Shown here: positions 17,617 through 26,163 of the stretch, piece after piece
Position numbering within the stretch: position 1 is the first letter of the stretch
How the letters are laid out: each line of letters starts with the position of its first letter
Origin: Actibacterium sp.
Lineage (GTDB): Bacteria > Pseudomonadota > Alphaproteobacteria > Rhodobacterales > Rhodobacteraceae
Reading direction: 5' to 3'
NCBI GenBank assembly: GCA_016278285.1
Contig: JADQCD010000028.1
Span: forward strand, 1 to 33,479
Length of the DNA: 33,479 bases
The notes under the pieces: model-generated
What the model was told of the DNA's origin: nothing
Database searches by the model: none
What the model saw: only the letters and a program-made list of their open reading frames with translations
Program-made: the position numbers and the translations under genes

Positions 17617-18714
17617 TCAGGCGTTGAAAAGGAAGTGCAGGACATCGCCATCCCTGACTTCGTATCCCTTGCCCTCGACGCGCATCTTTCCGGCGTCCTT
17701 GGCGCCCTGCTCGCCTCCGCAGGCGACGAAATCCTCATAGGAGATCGTTTCGGCACGGATGAAACCACGCTCGAAATCGCCGTGGATGACGCCGGCGGCC
17801 TGTGGCGCGAGCGTGCCGGCGGGGATCGTCCAGGCGCGGGCCTCCTTGGGGCCGACCGTGAAATAGGTCAACAGCCCCAGAAGGTCGTAGCCGGCCTTGA
17901 TTAGCCGGTCCAGGCCGGCCTCTTCCAGGCCCAGCTCGGACAGGAACATCTGGGCCTCTTCGGCATCCAGCTGGCTGATCTCTTCCTCGATACGGGCCGA
18001 GATGACGACGCTGGCCGCGCCCTGCTCTGCCGCCATCTCCTCGACCGCGCGCGAATGGGCGTTACCGGTGGCGGCCTCGTCCTCGGAGACATTGCAGACA
18101 TAGAGGATGGGCTTGGCCGTCAGCAGTTGCAGCATGTTCCACGCCTTGCGGTCATCGTCGTCGACCCTGACGGTGCGCGCCGGGCGGCCTGCCTCAAGCG
18201 CGGCCTCGGCCTCTTTCAGAAGGCGCTTTTGCTGTGCCGCTTCCTTGTCGCCGCCCTTGATCTTGCGCGCCAGGTTCTGCAACCGCCGTTCAATGTTTTC
18301 CAGATCCGCCAGCATCAGCTCGGTCTCGATCGTGTCCGCGTCGGCGACGGGGTCCACGCGCCCCTCGACATGGGTGACGTCATCCTCTTCGAAGCAGCGC
18401 AGGACATGGGCGATGGCATCGCATTCGCGGATGTTGGCCAGAAACTGGTTACCCAGCCCCTCGCCCTTGCTTGCTCCTTTCACCAACCCCGCGATATCGA
18501 CGAAGGTCATGCGCGTCGGGATGATCTGTTTCGACCCGGCGATGGCAGCCAGCCTTTCCAGCCGGGGGTCGGGCACGGCGACCTCGCCGACATTGGGTTC
18601 AATGGTGCAGAATGGAAAGTTCGCCGCCTGTGCCGCGGCCGTGCGGGTCAGAGCGTTGAAAAGCGTCGACTTGCCCACATTGGGCAGCCCAACGATCCCA
18701 GTCTTGAAGCCCAT
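17617..18714 (-). CDS. ychF: Redox-regulated ATPase YchF (Obg-like)
   Basis: This 365-aa P-loop protein hydrolyses ATP rather than GTP and binds ribosomes in the OLA1/YchF family. The G1 motif is GLPNVGKST at about residues 8-16, the G3 region is [16 protein letters not shown], and the altered G4 (CNVSEDE rather than NKxD) explains the ATP preference. The C-terminal TGS domain is visible from [13 protein letters not shown] to [12 protein letters not shown] 18714 is preceded by AGGAG; the ORF's seven extra residues are dropped. Length and motifs are normal. Confidence 0.96.
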   Translation of the reverse strand: MGFKTGIVGLPNVGKSTLFNALTRTAAAQAANFPFCTIEPNVGEVAVPDPRLERLAAIAGSKQIIPTRMTFVDIAGLVKGASKGEGLGNQFLANIRECDAIAHVLRCFEEDDVTHVEGRVDPVADADTIETELMLADLENIERRLQNLARKIKGGDKEAAQQKRLLKEAEAALEAGRPARTVRVDDDDRKAWNMLQLLTAKPILYVCNVSEDEAATGNAHSRAVEEMAAEQGAASVVISARIEEEISQLDAEEAQMFLSELGLEEAGLDRLIKAGYDLLGLLTYFTVGPKEARAWTIPAGTLAPQAAGVIHGDFERGFIRAETISYEDFVACGGEQGAKDAGKMRVEGKGYEVRDGDVLHFLFNA

Positions 18715-18836
18715 TCCATTCTCCTGTGTCTGCAACCCGGCGCATGTAGGGTGGCGCGGGGGCGAAGGTCAAGCAGGGCATTGATTTTCGTCCGGCAATG
18801 ACGCAAACCGCCTGAAACACGCCAACGAGGACGCCC

Positions 18837-19628
18837 ATGACCCGCATCGACCGCAAGTTCGCCGCCCTGAAGGCCGAGGGTAAGAAGGCGTTCGTCGCCT
18901 ATGTCATGGCCGGCGACCCGGATCACGACACCTCGCTGGAGATCATCAAGGGACTGCCGGGCGCCGGCGTGGACGTGATCGAGGTGGGGATGCCCTTCAC
19001 CGATCCGATGGCCGACGGGCCGACCATCCAACTGGCGGGGCAACGTGCGCTGGCCGGCGGGCAGACCTTGCAGAAGACGCTGGATATGGCCGCCGCCTTT
19101 CGCAAGATCGACAACGAAACGCCGATCGTGATGATGGGCTATTACAACCCGATCTACAATCGCGGGGTGGCGAAGTTTCTGAAGGACGCCGAAGCCGCCG
19201 GAATCGACGGGCTGATCGTGGTGGACCTGCCCCCCGAGGAAGACGCCGAACTTTGCATTCCCGCGCAGGCGGCCGGGCTGAACTTCATCCGGCTGGCCAC
19301 CCCCACAACCGACAACAAGCGCCTGCCCAGGGTGCTGACCAACACCAGCGGTTTCGTCTATTACGTCTCGATCACCGGCATCACCGGCGCGGCCGAGGCA
19401 CAAGCCGCCGATGTCGGCCCCGAAGTGGCGCGGATCAAGGCAAAGACCGATCTGCCCGTCATCGTGGGATTCGGCATCAAGACCCCCGAGGCCGCCGAGA
19501 CCATCGCCGGCGTGGCCGATGGCGCCGTGGTCGGCTCGGCCATCGTCAAGCTGATCGAGGAGCGGCGCCCCGTGCCCGAGATCCTCGACTTTGTCAGATC
19601 CCTTGCCGACGGCGCCCACCGCGCCTGA
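18837..19628 (+). CDS. trpA: Tryptophan synthase alpha chain
   Basis: This 263-aa TIM-barrel subunit cleaves indole-3-glycerol phosphate to indole and glyceraldehyde-3-phosphate and works with TrpB. The catalytic residues are visible in [16 protein letters not shown]: Glu in IEVGMP and Asp in DPMADG. The phosphate-binding late motifs VGFGIKTPE and GAVVGSAIV are present. ATG 18837 has an AGGA site. trpB is not adjacent in this window, and I see no trp leader or attenuator in the roughly 120 bp upstream. The stop lies 10 bp from the convergent cueR stop. Confidence 0.96.
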   Translation: MTRIDRKFAALKAEGKKAFVAYVMAGDPDHDTSLEIIKGLPGAGVDVIEVGMPFTDPMADGPTIQLAGQRALAGGQTLQKTLDMAAAFRKIDNETPIVMMGYYNPIYNRGVAKFLKDAEAAGIDGLIVVDLPPEEDAELCIPAQAAGLNFIRLATPTTDNKRLPRVLTNTSGFVYYVSITGITGAAEAQAADVGPEVARIKAKTDLPVIVGFGIKTPEAAETIAGVADGAVVGSAIVKLIEERRPVPEILDFVRSLADGAHRA

Positions 19629-19638
19629 AGGCGCAGGC

Positions 19639-20061
19639 TCAACGCCTTCCCTTCCCGGCCGGGCGGGCGTCACGGTCGGACTCGGCCAGATCCGACAGGA
19701 TCGGGCAGTCGGGCCGGTCGTCGCCCGCGCAGGCCGACACCAGATGGGACAATGTGCGATGCATCGCCTGTAGCTCGGCAATCTTGTCCTCGATCCTGCG
19801 CAGATGTTCCTGCGCGATGCTCTTCACATCGGCGCTGGCGCGGCTGTCATCCTCATACAGCTTCAGAAGACCGCGGCAATCCTCGATGCTGAATCCCAGC
19901 GACCGTGCCCGACCGAGGAAGGCCAGCTTGTGCAAGTCGCTGTCACGGAAGCTGCGATAGCCGTTGGCGCCGCGCAGCGGGGCGACAAGGCCGATATCCT
20001 CATAATAACGAATGGTCTTGGCAGGCAGGCCCGAACGGCGCGCAACATCCCCGATATTCAT
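19639..20061 (-). CDS. cueR: Cu(I)-responsive MerR-family regulator CueR
   Basis: This 140-aa activator senses monovalent copper, silver or gold and unwinds promoters with long spacers. The N-terminal MerR helix-turn-helix is MNIGDVARRSGLPAKTIRYYE. The metal loop has C111 and C119 (CAGDDRPDC), equivalent to E. coli Cys112/Cys120. Ser76 in SADVK matches the Ser77 that selects +1 ions. I trim the ORF to ATG 20061, which has GGGGAGAG upstream. It follows copA by 11 bp on the same strand, so it is probably induced with copA. Matching operators lie in the copA-copZ gap. Confidence 0.93.
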   Translation of the reverse strand: MNIGDVARRSGLPAKTIRYYEDIGLVAPLRGANGYRSFRDSDLHKLAFLGRARSLGFSIEDCRGLLKLYEDDSRASADVKSIAQEHLRRIEDKIAELQAMHRTLSHLVSACAGDDRPDCPILSDLAESDRDARPAGKGRR

Positions 20062-20072
20062 CGTCTCTCCCC

Positions 20073-22598
20073 TTATTCCGCCGGTGACGATACACGGACC
20101 TTGTTCGTGTCCCGCCACTCTGCCGCAGACCGCGTCCCGCTCTCATCCATCGCCGGCGCCACGCGGCGCAGGCGCAGCGCATTGCTGAGAACAAATACCG
20201 AGGACAGCGCCATCGCGCCGGCCGCGAGGATCGGTGACAGAAGAACGCCGAAAGCGGGATACAGAACCCCCGCCGCAACCGGGATCAGCGCGGTGTTATA
20301 GCCAAAGGCCCAGAACAGATTCTGCCGGATATTGCGCATGGTCCGCGCCGATATCTCGAAGGCATTGACCACGCCGCGCAAATCCCCCGACATCAGCACC
20401 ACATCGGCGGCTTCGATCGCCACGTCGGTGCCGGTGCCGATGGCGATGCCCACATCGGCATGGGCCAGCGCCGGGGCATCGTTGATTCCGTCGCCCACGA
20501 AGGCCAGCCGCTTGCCGCCCTTGCGCAGTTCGTCCAGCGCGGCGACCTTGCCCTCGGGCAGGACGCCGGCGATCACATGATCTATCCCGGCCTCATGCGC
20601 GATCGCCTCGGCGGTTTCGCGCTTGTCACCCGTGATCATTGCGATCTTCAGACCCTGATTGTGCAGCGCGTCAATGGCCGCACGACTGGCCGGCTTGATC
20701 GGGTCCGCGACGGCAAGCACCGTGGCCACCCGCCCGTCCACGGCGGCATAAAGCGCGGTGCGCCCGCGCTGCGCCAACCGGGTCTCATCATCGTGCAGCT
20801 TGTCGGTGGACAGCCCCTCGCGCGTCATCAGACGGTCGGCGCCCACCAGAACGTCATGCCCGCCGACGGTGGCGCGCACGCCGTAGCCGGTAATGGATTG
20901 GAACCCCGTTACCTCGGGCATCGGCGCCCTCTCGGCCCGCGCTGCGCGCAGGATGGCCTCGGCGATCGGATGCTCGGACTGCGCCTCGACCGCGGCGACG
21001 AGTCCCAGCACCTGCGCCCTGTCGAAGCCATCGGCCAGCACCAGATCGGTCAGCTCCGGGCGCCCTTCGGTCAGCGTGCCGGTCTTGTCCAGCGCGACCA
21101 CATCGACCGAGGACAGTGCCTGCAAAGCGTCGCCCTTGCGAAACAGCACGCCCATCTCGGCCGCGCGGCCGGTGCCCACCATGATCGAGGTCGGCGTGGC
21201 CAGCCCCATCGCGCAGGGGCACGCAATGATCAGCACCGATACCCCGGCGACCAGCGCAAATGTCAGCGCCGGGTCCGGGCCGAAAACCAGCCAGGCCAGA
21301 ACGGTCAGCGCCGCCGCGGCCATCACAGCGGGCACGAACCACAGCGTGATGCGGTCCACCAGCCCCTGTATGGGCAGCTTGGCACCCTGGGCCTGCTCCA
21401 CCATGCGAATGATCTGCGACAGCGTGGTATCGGCCCCCACGCGGGTGGCCCGAAACCGGAAACTGCCCGTCCCGTTCACCGTTCCGCCGGTCACTGCGTC
21501 GCCCTCGTGCTTTGCGACCGGGACCGGCTCGCCGGTAATCATGCTTTCATCGACATGGCTTTCGCCCGAGATCACCGCGCCATCGACGGCCAGACGCTCG
21601 CCCGGACGCACAATCAGGATGTCGCCGGTCGCGATCTGCTCGATGGGCAGTTCGACAGATTCACCGTCGCGTTCCACACGGGCGGTTTTCGCCTGAAGCC
21701 CCAGCAGTTTTCGGATCGCCGCACCGGTGCGGCCCTTGGCGCGGGCCTCCAGGAACCGGCCCAGAAGGATCAGAACGACGATCACCGCCGCAGCCTCGTA
21801 ATAGACCGCGCGCACCCCTTCGGGCAACAGCATGGGCGCGAAGGTTGCCACCACAGAATACAGATATGCCGCGCTGGTGCCCACCGCGACAAGGCTGTTC
21901 ATGTCGGGCGCCCCGCGCAGCAGCGCCGGAAAGCCCAGCGTATAGAACTGCCGCCCCGGTCCGACCAGCACCAGCGTCGTCAGCAGGAACTGGATCAGCC
22001 AGCTGGCCTGATGCCCGATGGTGCGGCCGATCAGGTCATGCAGTCCCGGGATCAGGTGGCCACCCATTTCAAGCAGAAAGACAGGCAGGGCCAGCGCAGC
22101 GGCAAGCGCCATACGACGTGCAAGGCGGCGTGCCTCTTGCTCTTTTCGGGCGGTGCGGTCATCACCCCCCATCGGCCCGGACAGCTGTGCCGGATTGCCG
22201 GCCGCGGATGCCGCGGCGATCAGGTCGCCCGGCCTGACGGCCCCTTCCAGGAATGTCACCGTCGCGGTTTCGGATGCAAGATTCACGTTCACGTCCAGGA
22301 CCCCAGGAACCGCCGCCAGCGCCTTGTCCACCCGCCCCACGCAACTGGCACAGGACATCGACGCGATGCTCAGCTTGACCGTCTCGCGTCGCGCGGGATA
22401 CCCCGCTTTCGCCAGTGCCTCGGCAACAATGGCCGGACCGGCCGGCGCCCGCACCGTCATCCGGGCGGACTCGCTGGCCAAGTTGACGGAAACGTCGTCC
22501 ACGCCATCCAGCGCGTTCAATGCCTTCTCGACCCGGCCGACGCAGCTTGCGCAGGACATGCCTTCGATTGAAAGGCGCATCTGGTTGGAAGCGGACAT
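20073..22598 (-). CDS. copA: Copper-exporting P1B-type ATPase CopA
   Basis: This 841-aa inner-membrane pump exports Cu(I) with ATP. It has two N-terminal heavy-metal domains (Cys16/Cys19 in MSCASC and Cys83/Cys86 in MSCASC), then membrane helices. The actuator segment is [17 protein letters not shown], the metal-site helix [10 protein letters not shown], the phosphorylation site DKTGTLTEG, the [10 protein letters not shown] motif, and the hinge [13 protein letters not shown] identifies the P1B-1 (Cu+/Ag+) subgroup. ATG 22598 has AGGAG upstream. cueR follows in the same operon, and copZ is divergent. Confidence 0.96.
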   Translation of the reverse strand: MSASNQMRLSIEGMSCASCVGRVEKALNALDGVDDVSVNLASESARMTVRAPAGPAIVAEALAKAGYPARRETVKLSIASMSCASCVGRVDKALAAVPGVLDVNVNLASETATVTFLEGAVRPGDLIAAASAAGNPAQLSGPMGGDDRTARKEQEARRLARRMALAAALALPVFLLEMGGHLIPGLHDLIGRTIGHQASWLIQFLLTTLVLVGPGRQFYTLGFPALLRGAPDMNSLVAVGTSAAYLYSVVATFAPMLLPEGVRAVYYEAAAVIVVLILLGRFLEARAKGRTGAAIRKLLGLQAKTARVERDGESVELPIEQIATGDILIVRPGERLAVDGAVISGESHVDESMITGEPVPVAKHEGDAVTGGTVNGTGSFRFRATRVGADTTLSQIIRMVEQAQGAKLPIQGLVDRITLWFVPAVMAAAALTVLAWLVFGPDPALTFALVAGVSVLIIACPCAMGLATPTSIMVGTGRAAEMGVLFRKGDALQALSSVDVVALDKTGTLTEGRPELTDLVLADGFDRAQVLGLVAAVEAQSEHPIAEAILRAARAERAPMPEVTGFQSITGYGVRATVGGHDVLVGADRLMTREGLSTDKLHDDETRLAQRGRTALYAAVDGRVATVLAVADPIKPASRAAIDALHNQGLKIAMITGDKRETAEAIAHEAGIDHVIAGVLPEGKVAALDELRKGGKRLAFVGDGINDAPALAHADVGIAIGTGTDVAIEAADVVLMSGDLRGVVNAFEISARTMRNIRQNLFWAFGYNTALIPVAAGVLYPAFGVLLSPILAAGAMALSSVFVLSNALRLRRVAPAMDESGTRSAAEWRDTNKVRVSSPAE

Positions 22599-22626
22599 AA
22601 TGTGACTCCTTGTCGTGTCACTCGAC

Positions 22627-22657
22627 CAAATAGGGATTCCATTAACTGGAAGGTCAA
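22627..22657 (-). promoter_or_regulatory. CueR-type promoter of copA-cueR
   Basis: On the minus strand, TTGACC (22657-22652) is followed by exactly 19 bp (TTCCAGTTAATGGAATCCC) and TATTTG (22632-22627), then the copA start about 30 bp on. The spacer contains the dyad TTCCAGTTAATGGAA. A 19-bp spacer with ACCTTCC-type arms is the hallmark of CueR/MerR-activated promoters such as E. coli copA. Confidence 0.75.
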
Positions 22658-22694
22658 GGGCGCGTGGTGAAAAACATTCCAGTCGAGGAAACCC

Positions 22695-22725
22695 TTGACC
22701 TTCCGGCGCTGGACCCCCTCATCTG
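22695..22725 (+). promoter_or_regulatory. Putative CueR-type promoter of copZ-DUF302
   Basis: On the plus strand, TTGACC (22695-22700), a 19-bp spacer (TTCCGGCGCTGGACCCCCT) and CATCTG (22720-22725) precede copZ. The left arm CCCTTGACCTTCC is an exact copy of the copA one in the opposite direction. The right half (GGACCC) and the -10 are poor, so basal and induced strength may be lower. Confidence 0.55.
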
Positions 22726-22752
22726 TGTCATGGAAAGCCAAGGAGGCCCTTC

Positions 22753-22950
22753 ATGACACGTTTCAAAGTCCCCGACATGAGTTGCAACCATTGCACCGCC
22801 GTCATCGAACGCGCGATCAAGGCTGTCGATCCCGTCGCGACTGTCGAATGCGACCTGGACAACCGGACGGTGAATGTCGACAGCGCGACCGACAAGGAAA
22901 CCCTGATCGCCGCAATGCAAAGCGCCGATTACACGGCCACCCCTTACTGA
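22753..22950 (+). CDS. copZ: Copper chaperone CopZ-like (heavy-metal-associated domain)
   Basis: This 65-aa single HMA-domain protein would carry Cu(I) in the cytoplasm and hand it to CopA or CueR. The metal site MSCNHC gives Cys11 and Cys14, and the rest has the usual ferredoxin-like pattern (IERAIKAVDP...VNVDSATDKETLIAAMQSADY). A strong AAGGAGG ribosome site precedes ATG 22753. It is transcribed divergently from copA behind a matching CueR-like promoter and is followed after 14 bp by a DUF302 gene. Confidence 0.92.
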   Translation: MTRFKVPDMSCNHCTAVIERAIKAVDPVATVECDLDNRTVNVDSATDKETLIAAMQSADYTATPY

Positions 22951-22964
22951 AAGCGGAGAGCACC

Positions 22965-23351
22965 ATGGGCTATACTTATGACCGCACCATCGCGGACACG
23001 GATTTCGAAACCGTGGACGACCGCCTGCGCACGGCGCTGGCCGACCACGGGTTCGGAGTCTTGACCGAAATCGACGTGGCCGCCACGATGAAAAAGAAGC
23101 TGGATGCGGACATGCCGCCCTATCGCATCCTCGGTGCCTGCAACCCGCAGATGGCCTACAAGGCGATCGGAATCGAACCGCGCGTCGGTGCGATGCTGCC
23201 TTGCAACGTGATCCTGCGCCAGGTCGACAACGGTGTGGAGATCAGCGCCATCGACCCCGAAGCCTCGATGCAGGCGATCGACAATGCCGAACTCAAGGCG
23301 GTGGCAGCACAGGTCCGCGACATGTTGAAGACGGCGGTGGACGCGGCCTGA
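22965..23351 (+). CDS. DUF302 domain protein in the copper operon
   Basis: This 128-aa protein matches the DUF302 pattern: TDFETVDDRLRTALADHGFGVLTEIDV..., then PYRILGACNPQMAYKAI and MLPCNVILRQ. It has two cysteines, about residues 59 and 80. The ORF extends upstream to 22695, but that part is copZ in another frame; ATG 22965 with GCGGAGAG upstream is the real start. No signal peptide is evident, so it is probably cytoplasmic. DUF302 has no settled biochemical role. Coexpression with copZ suggests copper or redox stress, which is inference. Confidence 0.85.
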   Translation: MGYTYDRTIADTDFETVDDRLRTALADHGFGVLTEIDVAATMKKKLDADMPPYRILGACNPQMAYKAIGIEPRVGAMLPCNVILRQVDNGVEISAIDPEASMQAIDNAELKAVAAQVRDMLKTAVDAA

Positions 23352-23366
23352 GCACCGTGCGCGTCC

Positions 23367-23389
23367 CGCGATCAAGGCCAGGGATCGCG
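23367..23389 (+). terminator. Hairpin after the copZ-DUF302 operon
   Basis: CGCGATC, a 9-base loop and GATCGCG form a perfect 7-bp stem starting 16 bp after the DUF302 stop. There is no T-tract, so termination function is only suggested by position. Confidence 0.35.
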
Positions 23390-23458
23390 ACAAGACCCGC
23401 ACGCGCCGCGGTCATGGTCCCTCTGGGCACTAGCAAGACAGACGCAGGGACGCCCCGA

Positions 23459-23480
23459 CCGGCCCGCAGCAGCGGGCCGG
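23459..23480 (-). terminator. Strong hairpin directly after the CoA-transferase gene
   Basis: CCGGCCCGC, loop AGCA and GCGGGCCGG make a perfect 9-bp GC stem, one base beyond the CoA-transferase stop. It lies in the convergent gap with the copper operon and could serve both directions. It lacks a T-tract. Confidence 0.45.
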
Positions 23481-23481
23481 G

Positions 23482-24588
23482 TCATGACTTGGGCAGAACC
23501 GGCGCCGAACGGTCAAGCGCCAGTTCGGAATCCGAGAACACCCAGGGACCGCGCAGGCCCGGCACCCCCTCGGGCGCGATGCGCAGGCCGCGCGCGACCA
23601 CCTGAGGATCGGCGAAAACCTGATCCAGCGTGTTGATCGGCCCGGCGGGCACCGTCGCCGCCTCCAGCGCGCGCAGCAATTCGGCCGAGGCGTGGCGGGC
23701 AATCTGCGCCGACAGCAGCGGCTCCAGCGCGTCGCGATTGGCGACTCGGTCGGCATTGGTTGCAAAGCGCGGGTCGTCGGCCAGCGCGGGCATCTCCAGC
23801 ACGTCGCAAAGCCGCCGGAACTGCCCGTCGTTTCCGACCGCGACGATCACATGCCCGTCGGCGGTGGCAAAGACCTGATAGGGCACGATGTTGGGATGCG
23901 CGTTGCCCTGTCGCACCGGAGCCTTGCCGGTAGCCAGGAAATTCATCGCCTGGTTTGCCAGCGTCGCCGTGGCGCAATCCATCAATGCCATGTCGATATG
24001 CTGGCCCTTGCCGGTACCGTGGCGCTGTTCGATCGCGGCAAGGATGCCGATTGCGCCGTAAAGACCGGTCAGGATATCGGTGACCGCCACGCCCAGCTTT
24101 TGCGGCTGGCCGTCCGGTTCGCCGGTGATCGACATCAGCCCGGACATGCCCTGGATCAGGAAATCATATCCGGCCCGGTCGGCATAGGGGCCGGTCTGCC
24201 CGAAACCGGTGATCGAGCAATAAACCAGCCGCGGGTTAAGCACCGACAGGCTGTCATAGTCGAGCCCGTATTTCGCCAGCCCACCCCGCTTGAAATTTTC
24301 GACCAGAACGTCGGCGTCCTGCACCAGTTCGCGCACCCGCGCCTGGCCCTCCGGCGTGCGGAAATCGGCCACGACCGAGGTCTTGCCCCGATTGCAGGCA
24401 TAGAAATAGGCTGCGGTTCGGTCGCCGTCCCGCTCGATGAAAGGCGGGCCCCAGCGGCGGGTGTCATCGCCTTCGGGCGCTTCGACCTTGATGACCTCGG
24501 CGCCCAGATCGGCCAGGGTCTGACCAATCCACGGCCCGGCCAGGATACGGGCCAGCTCGACGACCTTGAGCCCCTGTAACGGCGGCAT
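23482..24588 (-). CDS. Class III (CaiB/BaiF) CoA-transferase, possibly glutarate-active
   Basis: This 368-aa family III CoA-transferase moves CoA between acyl-CoA and carboxylates through an aspartyl intermediate. It begins with the typical LKVVELARILAGPWIGQTLADLG and has the EAPEGDDTRRWGPPF region. The catalytic Asp is in DMALMDCATATLANQAM. Its ATG overlaps the TGA of the gcdH-type gene by one base, so the two are made together. Succinyl-CoA:glutarate CoA-transferases are common partners of glutaryl-CoA dehydrogenase, which is the most likely role. In this operon a different dicarboxylate is also possible. Confidence 0.85.
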   Translation of the reverse strand: MPPLQGLKVVELARILAGPWIGQTLADLGAEVIKVEAPEGDDTRRWGPPFIERDGDRTAAYFYACNRGKTSVVADFRTPEGQARVRELVQDADVLVENFKRGGLAKYGLDYDSLSVLNPRLVYCSITGFGQTGPYADRAGYDFLIQGMSGLMSITGEPDGQPQKLGVAVTDILTGLYGAIGILAAIEQRHGTGKGQHIDMALMDCATATLANQAMNFLATGKAPVRQGNAHPNIVPYQVFATADGHVIVAVGNDGQFRRLCDVLEMPALADDPRFATNADRVANRDALEPLLSAQIARHASAELLRALEAATVPAGPINTLDQVFADPQVVARGLRIAPEGVPGLRGPWVFSDSELALDRSAPVLPKS

Positions 24589-25808
24589 CAGAAGAACGCT
24601 TGCAGCCCGGTCTGGGCGCGGCCCAGGATCAGGGCGTGCACGTCATGCGTGCCTTCATAGGTGTTCACGGTTTCCAAGTTTATCATGTGCCGGATCACCT
24701 GGTATTCCTCGGAAATCCCGTTGCCGCCATGCATGTCGCGCGCGGCACGCGCGATGTCCAGCGCCTTGCCGCAATTGTTGCGCTTTATCAGCGAGATCAT
24801 TTCCGGTGCCGCGCGCCCCGCATCCATCAAACGCCCCACCTGCAATGCCGCCTGAAGGCCCAGCGTGATCTCGGTCTGCATGTCTGCCAGTTTCTTCTGG
24901 AACAATTGCATCTGCGCCAACGGCTTGTTGAACTGCTTGCGGTCCAGCCCGTATTGTAGGGCCGCGCGCCAGCAGAACTCGGCGGCGCCCATCGCACCCC
25001 AGGCGATGCCAAAGCGCGCCCGGTTGAGACACCCGAACGGCCCTTTCAGCCCCTCGACACCGGGCAGCAGCGCGTCTTCGCCCACCTCGACACCGTCCAT
25101 CACGATCTCGCCCGTGGTCGAAGCGCGCAAGCTGAGCTTGCCGTCGATCTTCGGCGCCGACAGGCCCTTCATGCCCTTTTCCAATACGAAGCCCTTGATC
25201 TTGCCGTCATGCGCCTCGGACCTGGCCCAGACCACGAAGATATCGGCAAAGGGGCTGTTGGAAATCCACGTCTTGCTGCCGGTCAGGCGATAGCCCGTCC
25301 CGGTCTTTTCGGCCCGGGTCTTCATGCTTCCCGGATCGCTGCCCGCATCGGGCTCGGTCAGACCGAAACAGCCGATCAATTCGCCCGAGCACAGGCCGGG
25401 CAGGAACTTCTTTCGCTGGGCCTCGGTACCGTAGGCATGGATCGGATAGATCACCAGGCTGGATTGCACCGACATCATCGAGCGATAGCCCGAATCCACG
25501 CGCTCGATCTCGCGCGCGATCAGGCCATAGGTGACATAGGACGCGCCCAGCCCGCCATATTCCTCGGGCAGGGTTGCGCCCAGCAGCCCCGCCTCGCCCA
25601 TCTCCTTGAACAGCTCGGGCTCGGCGCGTTCCTCGCGATAGGCGGCAATGACGCGCGGGGCAAGCTTGTCGTCGGCGAAGGCACGCGCACCGTCGCGCAG
25701 CATCCGCTCTTCCTCGCTGAGCTGGTCCTCCAGCCGCAGCGCATCCTCCCAGTCGAAACGGGACAAATCGGGCGAATCCTTGGCTGATGTCACGGTGGCG
25801 TCCTTCAT
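24588..25808 (-). CDS. gcdH: Glutaryl-CoA dehydrogenase-type acyl-CoA dehydrogenase
   Basis: This 406-aa FAD enzyme oxidises and decarboxylates glutaryl-CoA to crotonyl-CoA. FAD and substrate motifs are [12 protein letters not shown] and [16 protein letters not shown]. The segment [15 protein letters not shown] and the C-terminal [20 protein letters not shown], with the catalytic Glu near residue 385, are characteristic of the GcdH branch. The product crotonyl-CoA is the substrate of Ccr, encoded elsewhere in this window. It starts 11 bp after the DUF4387 gene, so it is likely read from the sigma-54 promoter. The ribosome site is weak (GAGGG). No LysR-type gcdR is adjacent. Confidence 0.9.
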   Translation of the reverse strand: MKDATVTSAKDSPDLSRFDWEDALRLEDQLSEEERMLRDGARAFADDKLAPRVIAAYREERAEPELFKEMGEAGLLGATLPEEYGGLGASYVTYGLIAREIERVDSGYRSMMSVQSSLVIYPIHAYGTEAQRKKFLPGLCSGELIGCFGLTEPDAGSDPGSMKTRAEKTGTGYRLTGSKTWISNSPFADIFVVWARSEAHDGKIKGFVLEKGMKGLSAPKIDGKLSLRASTTGEIVMDGVEVGEDALLPGVEGLKGPFGCLNRARFGIAWGAMGAAEFCWRAALQYGLDRKQFNKPLAQMQLFQKKLADMQTEITLGLQAALQVGRLMDAGRAAPEMISLIKRNNCGKALDIARAARDMHGGNGISEEYQVIRHMINLETVNTYEGTHDVHALILGRAQTGLQAFF

Positions 25809-25819
25809 TCTGTTTACCC

Positions 25820-26146
25820 TCAGGCAGCGTCGTCGATCACAATATCCAGTAACGGTGCATATTGCTGCGCGCCGAAAATGTCACCATCCCCCGCACTTCC
25901 GCTGGGGCGTTTGCGCAAAATGGTGAACTTGATCGCATAGGCCGGGTCGTATTCGACGAAATCGGTGATCCGCGCGGGGTCGATCTTCAGCAGACTTGCG
26001 ACAGAATCGCGCGACAGCGCGCCAGATCGCTTGACCAGTTCATAGGCGTCCGCCGCACGGAAGATCACGTCGAAGGTGATCTTGTCGGTGCCGGCATTCT
26101 TGCTGCGGATCGTCTTGGCGAGATCGCTCAGTTTCTTGTTGGACAT
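25820..26146 (-). CDS. DUF4387 protein (AtuA partner family)
   Basis: This 108-aa protein resembles DUF4387, a small family typically encoded beside, or fused to, DUF1446/AtuA proteins. It starts [28 protein letters not shown], and the central segment [27 protein letters not shown] is the conserved core. No signal peptide or membrane segment is visible. ATG 26146 has AAGGAG upstream, 17 bp after the AtuA-like gene. The pair probably forms one enzyme with large and small subunits, but no reaction is established that I can name. Confidence 0.82.
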   Translation of the reverse strand: MSNKKLSDLAKTIRSKNAGTDKITFDVIFRAADAYELVKRSGALSRDSVASLLKIDPARITDFVEYDPAYAIKFTILRKRPSGSAGDGDIFGAQQYAPLLDIVIDDAA

Positions 26147-26163
26147 TGGGCCAGCTCCTTGGA

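Noticed and set aside
18715-18836. trp leader peptide or attenuator before trpA
   Set aside because: No short ORF rich in Trp codons and no paired hairpins with a T-run were seen in this gap.
18648-19781. 377-aa minus-strand ORF opposite trpA
   Set aside because: trpA on the plus strand has full catalytic motifs; this frame is a shadow.
20460-22571. 703-aa plus-strand ORF opposite copA
   Set aside because: It is the antisense shadow of a clear P-type ATPase. Its composition (His, Arg, Gln, Gly-rich) is that of a GC-rich antisense frame, and it has no domain motifs.
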